This document shows, in pieces, positions 54,998-63,865 of a stretch of 64,000 bases of DNA. Below the pieces are notes generated by a model. The model was not told the origin of the DNA. It saw only the letters and a list, made by a program, of their open reading frames with translations, and ran no database searches. The first letter of the stretch is position 1. Each line of letters begins with the position of its first letter. The position numbers and the translations under genes are program-made. This stretch comes from Pseudomonas kielensis (GTDB lineage: Bacteria; Pseudomonadota; Gammaproteobacteria; Pseudomonadales; Pseudomonadaceae), in assembly GCF_014236655.1 (NCBI RefSeq), contig NZ_JACMYG010000005.1, positions 223,323 through 287,322 on the forward strand, in the 5' to 3' direction.

Positions 54998-56530
54998 ATG
55001 CGCTCTCTTACCCTCCATCTGAAACTGCTGATCGCCATCCTGGTGGTGCTGGGCATTTCAGTTACGGCCTATCAGATTTTCGTGCTGGGCATCCCGGTGA
55101 CCGAAGACGCCACCGACGACCTGTGGAACATCGACGCCAAGGTCGAGTTTGTCGCCAGCGCCAAGGACCCGGTGAAGATCCAGATGTTCGTGCCGCCCTT
55201 GAGCCGCGACTACGTCAGCCTCAATGAAAGCTTCATCTCCAACAACTATGGGGTGGCGGTCAACCGCGTCGACGGCAACCGCAAAGTCACCTGGTCGGCC
55301 CGCCGCGCCAAGGGCAACCAGACCCTGTACTACCGCCTGGTGCTGACCAAGCGCTACACCGCCGAAAAACCCAAGATCAAGGGCCCGACCTTCCGCGACA
55401 GCATCGCCATCGAAGGCCCGGAGAAAATCGCCGCCGAAGCCCTGCTCGCGCCGATTCGCCAGCACTCGGCCGACGTCGAGACCTTCATCAGCGAAGCGAT
55501 CAAGCGGGTCAACAACAGCAACGACGACAACGCCAAGATGCTCCTGGCGGGCGACCCGACGCCGGCGCACAAGGCCAAGATCGTCGAACTGCTGCTGTCC
55601 ATCGCCCACGTGCCGGTGGAAAAGGTCCACACCATCCGCTTGGTGGCCGACCAACCCCAGTCCCCGGAACTCTGGCTGCGCAGCTTCAACGGTACCGACT
55701 GGCTGTACTTCAACCCCGAGACGGGCGAGCAGGGCCTGCCGAGCGACCGCCTGCTGTGGTGGACCGGCGATGACAACCTGATCACCGTGGACGGTGGCAA
55801 GAAAGCCACCGTGACCTTCAGCCTGAACAACAGCGAAATGAACGCCATTCGCCTGGCCAAGCTGACCGACGAAAATACCGATGCCAACTTCCTCGAGTAC
55901 TCGTTGTACGGCTTGCCCCTGCAAACCCAGCAGACCTTCATGATCATGGTCATGATCCCGATTGGCGTGCTGGTGATCCTGGTCCTGCGTAACCTGATCG
56001 GCCTGCAGACCCTGGGTACCTTCACCCCGGTGCTGATCGCCCTGGCGTTTCGCGAAACCCAACTGGGCTTCGGTATCGTGCTGTTTACCGTGATTACCGC
56101 CCTGGGCCTGTCGCTGCGTTCCTACCTTGAGCACCTGAAACTGCAGATGCTGCCGCGATTGTCGGTGGTGCTGACGTTCGTGGTGGTGCTGATCGCCGCC
56201 ATCAGCCTGTTCAGCCACAAGCTGGGCCTGGAACGCGGCCTGTCGGTGGCGCTGTTCCCGATGGTGATCCTGACCATGACCATCGAACGCCTGTCGATCA
56301 CCTGGGAAGAGCGCGGCGGTGGCCATGCCATGAAAGTGGCGATCGGCACCCTGTTCGCGGCCTCCCTGGCGCACCTGATCATGAGCGTGCCTGAGCTGGT
56401 GTATTTCGTCTTCACCTTCCCGGCGATCCTGCTGATCCTGGTGGGCTTCATGCTGGCCATGGGGCGTTATCGCGGCTACCGTCTGACCGAGCTGGTGCGT
56501 TTCAAAGCCTTCCTCAAGGCTGATTCGTAA
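54998..56530 (+). CDS. Inactive transglutaminase fused to 7 TM helices
   Basis: A 510-residue protein with one N-terminal TM helix, an extracytoplasmic region of about 280 residues of transglutaminase-like fold, and seven TM helices from about residue 310 to 495. The whole protein has no Cys, so the transglutaminase nucleophile is absent, fitting the inactive family (7TM_transglut_inact). It stands between the secreted protease and the ATP-grasp ligase and overlaps the ligase gene by one base. Probably a membrane sensor or conduit between the two; no function is proven to my knowledge. Confidence 0.85.
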   Translation: MRSLTLHLKLLIAILVVLGISVTAYQIFVLGIPVTEDATDDLWNIDAKVEFVASAKDPVKIQMFVPPLSRDYVSLNESFISNNYGVAVNRVDGNRKVTWSARRAKGNQTLYYRLVLTKRYTAEKPKIKGPTFRDSIAIEGPEKIAAEALLAPIRQHSADVETFISEAIKRVNNSNDDNAKMLLAGDPTPAHKAKIVELLLSIAHVPVEKVHTIRLVADQPQSPELWLRSFNGTDWLYFNPETGEQGLPSDRLLWWTGDDNLITVDGGKKATVTFSLNNSEMNAIRLAKLTDENTDANFLEYSLYGLPLQTQQTFMIMVMIPIGVLVILVLRNLIGLQTLGTFTPVLIALAFRETQLGFGIVLFTVITALGLSLRSYLEHLKLQMLPRLSVVLTFVVVLIAAISLFSHKLGLERGLSVALFPMVILTMTIERLSITWEERGGGHAMKVAIGTLFAASLAHLIMSVPELVYFVFTFPAILLILVGFMLAMGRYRGYRLTELVRFKAFLKADS

Positions 56531-57516
56531 TGTTCGGCTTCTGGAAGACCTGGAAGGCCCTGGAAGCGCGGGGCATCATGGGCATCAACCGGCGTAACGC
56601 CGACTACGTGCTCAAGTACAACAAGCGCAGCCTGTACCCGATCGTCGATGACAAGATCATCACCAAGGAACGGGCAATCAAGGCCGGCATCCACGTGCCG
56701 CAGATGTACGGGGTGATCTCCACCGAGAAGGAAATCGACAAGCTCGGCGAGATCATCGACGGGCACAGCGACTTCGTCATCAAGCCGGCACAGGGTGCCG
56801 GCGGCGATGGCATCCTGGTGATCGCCGACCGTTTCGAAGGGCGCTACCGCACCGTGTCCGGGAAGATCATCAGCCACGAGGAAATCGAGCACCAGATTTC
56901 CAGCATCCTCACCGGCCTGTACTCCCTGGGCGGCCACCGCGACCGCGCACTGATCGAATACCGGGTGATTCCCGACCAGATCTTCAAGAGCATCAGCTAT
57001 GAGGGCGTGCCGGACATCCGCATCATCGTGCTGATGGGTTATCCGGTGATGGCCATGCTGCGCCTGCCGACGCGTCAGTCCGGCGGCAAGGCCAACCTGC
57101 ACCAGGGCGCCATCGGCGTCGGTGTCGACCTGGCCACGGGGCTGACCTTGCGTGGCACCTGGCTGAACAACATCATCACCAAACACCCGGACACCACCAA
57201 CGCGGTGGACGGTGTGCAACTGCCCTACTGGGACGGCTTCATGAAGCTTGCCGCCGGTTGTTATGAACTGTGCGGCCTGGGCTACATCGGCGTCGACATG
57301 GTGCTGGACCAGGAAAAAGGCCCGCTGATTCTCGAGCTCAACGCGCGCCCGGGGCTGAACATCCAGATCGCCAACGACTGCGGGCTGACCTTGCGCACCC
57401 ACGCGGTGGAAGCGCGCCTGGAAGAACTCAAGGCCCAGGGCATCAGCGAAACCGTGGAGGAGCGCGTGCGGTTTGTCCAGGACAGGTTCGGGCATATTCC
57501 TGCGGTCGAGGGCTGA
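56530..57516 (+). CDS. RimK-related alpha-L-glutamate ligase-like ATP-grasp protein
   Basis: A 328-residue cytoplasmic ATP-grasp enzyme with FVIKPAQGAGGDGILVI (ATP loop) and LILELNARPGLNIQIAN (metal-binding end of the fold). It belongs to the RimK-like ligases that join amino acids, usually glutamate, to a carboxyl group. Start overlaps the previous stop as TAATG. The conserved three-gene order suggests one pathway: ligase inside, protease outside and the 7TM protein in the membrane. Acceptor unknown. Confidence 0.87.
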   Translation: MFGFWKTWKALEARGIMGINRRNADYVLKYNKRSLYPIVDDKIITKERAIKAGIHVPQMYGVISTEKEIDKLGEIIDGHSDFVIKPAQGAGGDGILVIADRFEGRYRTVSGKIISHEEIEHQISSILTGLYSLGGHRDRALIEYRVIPDQIFKSISYEGVPDIRIIVLMGYPVMAMLRLPTRQSGGKANLHQGAIGVGVDLATGLTLRGTWLNNIITKHPDTTNAVDGVQLPYWDGFMKLAAGCYELCGLGYIGVDMVLDQEKGPLILELNARPGLNIQIANDCGLTLRTHAVEARLEELKAQGISETVEERVRFVQDRFGHIPAVEG

Positions 57517-57532
57517 TCGCCAAACGCTGCAC

Positions 57533-57593
57533 CTATCGCCAGCAGGCTGGCGCCCACAGTGGGTCTGTGGGCAGGCCAGCCTGCTGGCGATAG
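57533..57593. repeat. REPIN after the ligase gene
   Basis: CTATCGCCAGCAGGCTGG...CCACAG and CTGTGGGCAGGCCAGCC...GCGATAG form an imperfect inverted pair with a very short centre (GTGGGT). It is the GTGGGC variant of the Pseudomonas REP head. Confidence 0.82.
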
Positions 57594-57668
57594 CCAATCC
57601 CCTCTAGGAGCATTTCCTGCAGAGGACTACAATCGCCACCCCGCCTCGATGGCTGATCTACCCCGCTC

Positions 57669-59012
57669 ATGTCGACCTGTTCCGTATACCCGCTGCCCTA
57701 TCACGCCAATCCCGCCGAGTATTTCGCGGCGATCCGTCATGCCCCCGGCAGCGTGCTGCTCGACAGTGGCCGGCCCAGCGCCGAGCGCGGGCGCTATGAC
57801 CTGCTCAGCGCCTGGCCGCTGGCGACGCTGGCGGTCGCGCCGGACGAAAGCGGCACCGCATTCCTGCAACGCTTGCGCGCCACCCTTGGCCAATTGGGCG
57901 AAGCGGCGATCCCGGCGCCCCTGGAGTTGCCGTTCGCCGGCGGCCTGATCGGCTACCTCAGCTACGATTTCGGCCGCCACCTTGAAGCCCTGCCCCACCA
58001 GGCGCAGGACGATCTGCAACTGCCCGATGCGCGCTTCGGCCTGTATGCCTGGGCGCTGATCAGCGACCACCTGCTGGGCACCAGCCAATTGGTGTTTCAC
58101 CCCACGATCAGCGAAGCCGAGCGCCAGCGCCTGTGCGAGGTGTTCAGCCAACCGGTCGCCGCGAACAGCGCGTCCTTCAGCCTCAAGGGCCCCATGCAGC
58201 CCGACCTCAGCCCTGAAGACTATCGGCAGGCATTCGAGCGCATCCAGCACTACATCCAGGCCGGTGACTGCTATCAGGTCAACTTTGCCCAACGGTTCCG
58301 CGCCCAATGCCAGGGCGACGCCTGGACGGCCTATTGCGCACTGCGGGCGGCGTGCCCCACGCCGTTCTCGGGCTTCCAGAGCCTGCCCGACGGCGGCGCG
58401 GTACTGAGCCTGTCACCCGAACGCTTTGTCAAAGTCAGCCAGCGCCAGGTGGAGACCCGCCCGATCAAAGGCACCCGCCCACGGGGACGCGATGCCGCCG
58501 AAGACGCGGCCAACGCCGCCGAATTGCTGGCCAGCCCCAAGGACCGCGCGGAAAACCTGATGATCGTCGACCTGCTGCGCAACGACCTGGGCCGCACCTG
58601 CCGTATCGGCTCGGTGCGTGTGCCGCAATTGTTCAGCCTGGAAAGCTACCCCAACGTGCACCACCTGGTGAGCAGCGTCACCGGCGAGCTGGCAGCCGAC
58701 AAGGACGCCCTCGACCTGATCGCCGGCAGCTTCCCCGGCGGCTCGATCACCGGCGCACCGAAAATCCGCGCGATGCAGATCATCGACGAACTGGAACCCA
58801 CCCGTCGCGGCCTGTACTGCGGCTCATTGTTGTACCTGGACGTGCGCGGACAAATGGACAGCTCGATCGCCATCCGCAGCCTGCTGGTCAAGGACGCCCA
58901 GGTCTGCTGCTGGGGCGGCGGCGGAATCGTCGCCGACTCGCAGTGGCAGGCCGAGTATCAGGAGTCGATCACCAAGGTGAAGGTGCTGCTCGAAACCCTG
59001 CAGAACCTATAA
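57669..59012 (+). CDS. pabB: Aminodeoxychorismate synthase component I
   Basis: Makes 4-amino-4-deoxychorismate from chorismate with glutamine-derived ammonia, for folate. The 447-residue chorismate-binding enzyme has the PIKGTRPRG motif that marks PabB and carries the catalytic Lys, then NDLGRTCRIGSV, GSFPGGSITGAPKI and the C-terminal GGGIVADSQWQAEY. Single-domain form without the PabA glutaminase. REPINs flank it on both sides. Confidence 0.95.
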   Translation: MSTCSVYPLPYHANPAEYFAAIRHAPGSVLLDSGRPSAERGRYDLLSAWPLATLAVAPDESGTAFLQRLRATLGQLGEAAIPAPLELPFAGGLIGYLSYDFGRHLEALPHQAQDDLQLPDARFGLYAWALISDHLLGTSQLVFHPTISEAERQRLCEVFSQPVAANSASFSLKGPMQPDLSPEDYRQAFERIQHYIQAGDCYQVNFAQRFRAQCQGDAWTAYCALRAACPTPFSGFQSLPDGGAVLSLSPERFVKVSQRQVETRPIKGTRPRGRDAAEDAANAAELLASPKDRAENLMIVDLLRNDLGRTCRIGSVRVPQLFSLESYPNVHHLVSSVTGELAADKDALDLIAGSFPGGSITGAPKIRAMQIIDELEPTRRGLYCGSLLYLDVRGQMDSSIAIRSLLVKDAQVCCWGGGGIVADSQWQAEYQESITKVKVLLETLQNL

Positions 59013-59015
59013 AAA

Positions 59016-59082
59016 CATCGCGAGCAGGCTCGCTCCCACAAGGGGGTCACATTCCATTGTGGGAGCGAGCCTGCTCGCGATG
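59016..59082. repeat. REPIN with perfect 25-bp arms between pabB and thrH
   Basis: Left arm 59016-59040 (CATCGCGAGCAGG...CCACA) is the exact inverse of right arm 59058-59082 (TGTGGGAGCGAGCC...GCGATG), with a 17-base centre. The identity of the arms suggests recent spread. It lies between converging genes and may end both transcripts. Confidence 0.92.
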
Positions 59083-59098
59083 GCGTCCTCAAGGACGG

Positions 59099-59716
59099 TT
59101 ACAGGCTCAACTCCCGGTTGGAAGCCTTGATGAACTCCTGCTTCAACTCGGCAAACGTATGCACCGCCGGGAACTGCGGGAACTCGCGGATCACGTTGTC
59201 GGGCGCATGGAACAGAATCCCGGCATCGGCTTCGCCCAGCATGGTGGTGTCGTTGTACGAATCACCGGCGGCAATCACCCGGTAGTACAGGCTCTTGAAG
59301 GACAGCACGGACTGGCGCTTGGGGTCTTTCTGGCGCAACTGATAACCGGTGACCCGACCCGTCTGGTCGGTGACCAGGCGATGGCAGAGCAAGGTCGGGA
59401 ACCCCAGCTGACGCATCAGCGGCTGGGAAAATTCGTAGAAGGTGTCGGACAGGATCACCACCTGGAAGCGCTCACGCAGCCAGTTGACGAACTCGACGGC
59501 GCCCTCCAGCGGCTTGAGAGTGCCGATGACTTCCTGGATATCGGCCAGCTTCAGGCCGTGCTCGTCGAGGATGCGCAGGCGCTGCTGCATCAACACGTCG
59601 TAGTCGGGAATATCCCGGGTGGTTGCCCTGAGGGATTCAATCCCGGTTTTTTCGGCAAAGGCGATCCAGATTTCCGGGACCAGGACACCTTCCAGGTCGA
59701 GACAGGCAATTTCCAC
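59099..59716 (-). CDS. thrH: Phosphoserine phosphatase / homoserine kinase ThrH
   Basis: HAD-superfamily enzyme of 205 residues, the length of P. aeruginosa ThrH, which dephosphorylates phosphoserine and can pass the phosphate to homoserine. Motifs: CLDLEGVLVPE (motif I), ILSDTFYEF (motif II), GDSYNDTTML (motif IV). It starts at GTG 59716, with GGGAG seven bases before; the product then reads (M)EIACLDLEG as in the family. Divergent from cysH. Confidence 0.93.
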   Translation of the reverse strand: MEIACLDLEGVLVPEIWIAFAEKTGIESLRATTRDIPDYDVLMQQRLRILDEHGLKLADIQEVIGTLKPLEGAVEFVNWLRERFQVVILSDTFYEFSQPLMRQLGFPTLLCHRLVTDQTGRVTGYQLRQKDPKRQSVLSFKSLYYRVIAAGDSYNDTTMLGEADAGILFHAPDNVIREFPQFPAVHTFAELKQEFIKASNRELSL

Positions 59717-59890
59717 AACACACTCCCATTTGTACTGATTATTGAGTTGAGCGAGCAAAAGGACTGCCGAACTCTAGCGAGTCGTCACCGGCTGTGCAAC
59801 GCAGACAAGCGCGCCAACGGGCCCGGGTTTTTGCTAACATCGCCTCCCTATAGAGCGCTTAGCGCCACCGACCTGTAGGAAACCGCCCTG

Positions 59891-60625
59891 ATGAGCCCAT
59901 CGTTCGACGTCACTGAACTCGCCGCGACCTATGCCAACAAATCCGCCCAGGACATTCTCAAACTGGCCTTTGCCGAGTTCGGGGATGACCTGTGGATCTC
60001 CTTCAGCGGCGCCGAGGATGTGGTGCTGGTGGACATGGCCTGGAAGCTCAACAAAAACGTCAAGGTCTTCAGCCTCGACACCGGTCGCCTGCACCCGGAG
60101 ACCTATCGGTTCATCGACCAGGTGCGCGAGCACTACAACATCCCGATCGAACTGGTGTCGCCGGACCACAGCAAGCTGGAACCTTTCGTCAAGGAAAAGG
60201 GCCTGTTCAGTTTCTACAAGGACGGTCACGGCGAATGCTGCGGCATCCGCAAGATCGAACCGCTGCGCCGCAAGCTCTCCAGCGTGCGCGCCTGGGCCAC
60301 CGGCCAACGCCGCGACCAGAGCCCGGGAACCCGCAGCCAGGTGGCCGTGCTGGAAATCGACGGCGCGTTCTCCACCGCCGAACGCCCCCTGTACAAGTTC
60401 AACCCGCTGGCGCAAATGAGCAGCGAAGAGATCTGGGGCTACATCCGCATGCTGGAGCTGCCCTACAACAGCCTGCACGAACGCGGCTTCATCAGCATCG
60501 GCTGCGAACCCTGCACCCGTCCGGTGCTGCCGAACCAGCACGAGCGCGAAGGTCGCTGGTGGTGGGAAGAAGCCACCCAGAAAGAATGTGGCCTGCACGC
60601 CGGCAACATCATCAAGAAAGCCTGA
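59891..60625 (+). CDS. cysH: Phosphoadenylyl/adenylyl sulfate reductase CysH, iron-sulfur type
   Basis: Reduces activated sulfate to sulfite. The 244-residue protein has [11 protein letters not shown] (P-loop), [15 protein letters not shown] and the C-terminal catalytic ECGLH. The two Cys pairs ligate a 4Fe-4S cluster, indicating the APS-reducing form known in Pseudomonas rather than the enteric PAPS form. Intact. Its promoter lies in the 174-bp gap to thrH. Confidence 0.95.
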   Translation: MSPSFDVTELAATYANKSAQDILKLAFAEFGDDLWISFSGAEDVVLVDMAWKLNKNVKVFSLDTGRLHPETYRFIDQVREHYNIPIELVSPDHSKLEPFVKEKGLFSFYKDGHGECCGIRKIEPLRRKLSSVRAWATGQRRDQSPGTRSQVAVLEIDGAFSTAERPLYKFNPLAQMSSEEIWGYIRMLELPYNSLHERGFISIGCEPCTRPVLPNQHEREGRWWWEEATQKECGLHAGNIIKKA

Positions 60626-60665
60626 TCCTGAAGGAGCGAGGGCCGGCACTGCCCTTGCTCGCGAA

Positions 60666-61589
60666 TCAGACCGCGCTGAATCGCGCAGCCCACTGCTGCT
60701 GCGCGAACTGCTCAATGATGAAATCGACAAACGCCCGGGTCTTGCCCGGCAGCAGTTTGTGCTCGGCGTAATAGATGGAAATGTTGCCGTCATCGACATA
60801 CCAGTCCGGCAACACCCGCTGCAACGTTCCCGCCTGCAGATAACCCAGCGCAAACGGCAGGCTCACCAGCGCGATGCCCAAGCCCTGGGTCGCCGTGGCA
60901 CAGGCCGCCTCCGAGTCACTCAGGGTCATCCGCACCCTGAGATTCAGCGGGCTGTGTTGCTGCTGGCGACTGGTTAACTGCCAGGAGCGCACGCGGCCGG
61001 TCTGCGGCGAGCGAATCAGGATGCCGTCGTGGTGCCGCAGATCATCCGGTTCAATCACCGGCGGTTGGTGTGCCAGGTACTCCGGCGACGCCACCAGCAC
61101 CCGATGGGCCGGGGTCAGTCGCCGGGCAACCACCCCCTGGGGCAACTCGAAGCCACCGCCAATCGCCGCGTCAAAGCCCTGGCCGATCAGGTCGACCTGG
61201 CGGTTATCGAAATGCCAGTCCGGGTTGATCGCCGGATAGCGCCCCAGGAACTCCCCCAGCAACGGCACGATGTACAGTCGGCCGAACACCGTGCCCATAC
61301 TGACCTTGAGGGTCCCGGCCGGACGCCCTTCGGCACTGGCCAGGTTGGCCACCGCATTCTGGATCGTATGCAGGCTGGCGCTGACCTCGCCGAGAAACAA
61401 CTGACCGGCCTCGGTCAGCGTCAGGCGTCGGGTGCTGCGCTGAAACAGCCGCACGCCCAGGCGCGCCTCCAGCTTAGCGACACTCTTGCCCACCGCCGCC
61501 GGGGTCAGGCTCAAGCGTCGCGCCGCCTCGGCAAAGCTGCCGACCTCGGCACTGCGGACAAAGCATTCGATACTGCTGAAGGTTTCCAT
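60666..61589 (-). CDS. LysR-family regulator divergent from an SDR gene
   Basis: A 307-residue LysR regulator: HTH in residues 1-60 (SFAEAARRLSLTPAAVGKSV), then a two-lobed substrate-binding domain. I chose ATG 61589 (METFSSIECFVR). It is divergent from the SDR gene across 125 bp, the standard arrangement of a LysR protein and its target. The Thr-Pro-Ala-Ala-Val in the recognition helix is of the subgroup that controls small oxidoreductases. Ligand unknown. Confidence 0.9.
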   Translation of the reverse strand: METFSSIECFVRSAEVGSFAEAARRLSLTPAAVGKSVAKLEARLGVRLFQRSTRRLTLTEAGQLFLGEVSASLHTIQNAVANLASAEGRPAGTLKVSMGTVFGRLYIVPLLGEFLGRYPAINPDWHFDNRQVDLIGQGFDAAIGGGFELPQGVVARRLTPAHRVLVASPEYLAHQPPVIEPDDLRHHDGILIRSPQTGRVRSWQLTSRQQQHSPLNLRVRMTLSDSEAACATATQGLGIALVSLPFALGYLQAGTLQRVLPDWYVDDGNISIYYAEHKLLPGKTRAFVDFIIEQFAQQQWAARFSAV

Positions 61590-61714
61590 GATCGCCACTA
61601 TAAACTTCTGGTTTACACAGACTATCGCAATCAGGGTCTACTCAGGGAGTAATGGGAAATCGATACTAGGCTCCATCAACCGGGACACTTCGCCCCGGGA
61701 CTTTGGAGATCGAT

Positions 61715-62461
61715 ATGACCACTCAACCTTTGAGCGGCAAAGTAGCGCTGATTCAGGGCGGTTCCCGTGGTATCGGCGCGGCCATCGTCCAGCGCCTGGC
61801 TGCTGAAGGCGCCGCCGTTGCCTTTACCTACGTCAGTTCCACCGCCAAGGCTCAGGCACTGCAGGACAGCATCATCGCCGCAGGCGGCAAGGCCCTGGCG
61901 ATCCAGGCCGACAGCGCCGATGCCGCCGCCATCCGCCAGGCGGTCAATAGCACGGTGCAAACCTTCGGTCGGCTGGACATCCTGGTCAACAACGCAGGCG
62001 TGCTGGCCGTTGCTGCGCTGGAGGATTTCACACTCGAAGACTTCGACCAGACACTGGCCATCAACGTGCGCAGCGTATTCATCGCCAGCCAGGAAGCTGC
62101 ACGGCACATGGGCGCAGGCGGTCGCATCATCAACATCGGCAGCACCAACGCCGACCGCATGCCCTTCGCTGGGGGTGGCCCGTATGCCATGAGCAAGGCG
62201 GCACTGGTCGGCCTGACCAAGGGCCTGGCCCGCGACCTGGGTCCACGGGGCATCACCATCAACAACGTGCAACCCGGCCCGGTCGACACCGACATGAACC
62301 CGGCCCACGGCGAGTTTGCCGAGAGCCTGATCCCATTGATGGCTGTGGGCCGTTATGGCACCGCTGGCGAAATCGCCAGCTTCGTCGCCTACCTGGCCGG
62401 TCCGGAAGCGGGATACATCACCGGCGCCAGCCTGACCATCGACGGTGGTTTTGGCGCCTGA
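61715..62461 (+). CDS. Short-chain dehydrogenase/reductase
   Basis: Classic SDR of 248 residues: cofactor loop GGSRGIGAAI, NNAGV, catalytic Ser in INIGSTNAD and YAMSK with Tyr and Lys. The C-terminal GYITGASLTIDGGFGA is typical of 3-oxoacyl-reductase-like SDRs. ATG 61715 lies after GGAG. The substrate is not clear; the gene is probably controlled by the divergent LysR regulator. Confidence 0.92.
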   Translation: MTTQPLSGKVALIQGGSRGIGAAIVQRLAAEGAAVAFTYVSSTAKAQALQDSIIAAGGKALAIQADSADAAAIRQAVNSTVQTFGRLDILVNNAGVLAVAALEDFTLEDFDQTLAINVRSVFIASQEAARHMGAGGRIINIGSTNADRMPFAGGGPYAMSKAALVGLTKGLARDLGPRGITINNVQPGPVDTDMNPAHGEFAESLIPLMAVGRYGTAGEIASFVAYLAGPEAGYITGASLTIDGGFGA

Positions 62462-62476
62462 GCCCTTTACAGGTAC

Positions 62477-62518
62477 AAAAAAACGCCGGGCAACCCTGCA
62501 CAGGTTACCCGGCGTTTT
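62477..62518. terminator. Bidirectional terminator between SDR and HAD genes
   Basis: Stem ACGCCGGG-AACC / GGTT-CCCGGCGT with an A-run on the left and T-run on the right ends both converging transcripts. Confidence 0.92.
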
Positions 62519-62537
62519 ATTGTGCCTGGCTCAGCGC

Positions 62538-63230
62538 TCAAGCCGTTTCGAGCGCCGGCAAGCCATAGGATTGCAGGGAAAAAGCCTTCAGCGAACGCAA
62601 GATGCTGTCGGCATGGGCATACTTTTCGTCAGCCATGGCGGCGTCCGGCACCGCCACCGCGGTCATCCCCGCCGCTTTCGCCGCGGTGACACCAAACGGC
62701 GAATCCTCGAACACCAGGCAATCCTCAGGCGCTACGCCCAGGCGGCGCGCGGCGGTGAGGAAGATGTCCGGGGCCGGCTTGGCGGCGCCGACTTCAGGGT
62801 CGTCGGCGGTGACGATGGTGTCGAACAGCGCGAACCAGTCACGGTGCAACGTGGTTTTCTGCGCGAAGGACTGACTCGAAGAACTGGTACCCACGGCAAT
62901 CGGGATGTTGTTGGCCTGCAAATGCTCAACCAGCTCCCGCGCCCCTGGCATCGCCAGCGCAAGGGGGAACCGCTCCTGCATCAAGGGTTCGCGAACCCGC
63001 AGGAATTCCTCGGCACTGATGGGCAACTCCAGCGCCTGCACCACGTAGCGCGCCAGGTCGGCGGCGCCACGGCCAATGATGTTCTGCTTGATGCTCCAGT
63101 CGAACGTACGGCCATAACGTTGCGCGATGATCTGCGTGACCTCGGTGTAAATGCCCTCGGTATCCAGCAACAGACCATCCATATCAAAAATCACGGCCTT
63201 GATCGGGCCCAACTCCAGCTGTGCACTCAT
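62538..63230 (-). CDS. HAD-superfamily hydrolase (beta-phosphoglucomutase/GS1-like)
   Basis: A 230-residue HAD subfamily IA phosphatase: motif I FDMDGLLLDTEG, motif II VGTSSSS, motif III KPAPDIF and motif IV EDSPFGV. The helical cap lies between residues 20 and 90. Similar proteins dephosphorylate sugar phosphates or pseudouridine monophosphate; the exact substrate cannot be read from sequence. Starts at ATG 63230. Confidence 0.9.
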   Translation of the reverse strand: MSAQLELGPIKAVIFDMDGLLLDTEGIYTEVTQIIAQRYGRTFDWSIKQNIIGRGAADLARYVVQALELPISAEEFLRVREPLMQERFPLALAMPGARELVEHLQANNIPIAVGTSSSSQSFAQKTTLHRDWFALFDTIVTADDPEVGAAKPAPDIFLTAARRLGVAPEDCLVFEDSPFGVTAAKAAGMTAVAVPDAAMADEKYAHADSILRSLKAFSLQSYGLPALETA

Positions 63231-63450
63231 CGCATCTGTCCGTTATCAACACAACATTCCAGGAACGGCTCAGGGGCGGCCATGGCCCTCATCGACCGCG
63301 CAACGGTCGATGAAAGGGTTCAGCAGCATAACGAGCCTGGATTACATGGGGCAACCATTTGCCCGTCGCGACATCGGCAGCAGGGCCTTCGGCATCCGCG
63401 CCGATCATCTGGAGCTGTAAACCCTGATGGTGTGCGACCAGCACAAACAA

Positions 63451-63480
63451 AGAAGCCCGACCATAGGGCCGGGCTTCTCT
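63451..63480. terminator. Terminator of the glycine-zipper gene
   Basis: AGAAGCCCG and CGGGCTTCT pair across a ten-base loop; read on the minus strand the stem is followed by TTTGTTTG. It can end the glycine-zipper transcript. Confidence 0.8.
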
Positions 63481-63499
63481 GGTGCATCGCCGCGAAGGA

Positions 63500-63865
63500 T
63501 CAGTGACCCTTCTTGCCCATGCTGTTACCCACCGCGCCACCGGCGGCACCGCCCAGGCCGGCGCCGATGGTCGCACCATTCTTGCCGCCCAGTGAACGCC
63601 CGATGACCGAACCACCGGCCGCGCCGCCCCCCCCACCAATGGCGGCCTTGGTGCGATTACCCTTGTGTGCGCCCGCAGCACCACCGGCAGCGCCGGCGAC
63701 ACCCGCGCCAATGGTCGCACCGGTGCTGCCACCGAGCTTCTGACCAACCACATTGCCCAACGCGCCACCCAGGCCGCCACCCAACGCCGCGGTGCCATCA
63801 CCGGCAGCCATTGCACCTTGAGCGACCAGAAGCCCCAGAACCAAAGCAGGCAGAGTTAAACGCAT
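63500..63865 (-). CDS. Glycine-zipper exported protein
   Basis: A 121-residue precursor with a signal peptide (MRLTLPALVLGLLVAQGAMA) and a mature part made almost wholly of Gly/Ala-rich segments, e.g. GGGLGGALGNVVG and GATIGAGLGGAAGGAVG, with the GxxxG spacing of glycine-zipper membrane helices, ending in a basic MGKKGH. Such proteins insert in membranes; the role here is unknown. ATG 63865 follows GAGG. Confidence 0.8.
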   Translation of the reverse strand: MRLTLPALVLGLLVAQGAMAAGDGTAALGGGLGGALGNVVGQKLGGSTGATIGAGVAGAAGGAAGAHKGNRTKAAIGGGGGAAGGSVIGRSLGGKNGATIGAGLGGAAGGAVGNSMGKKGH

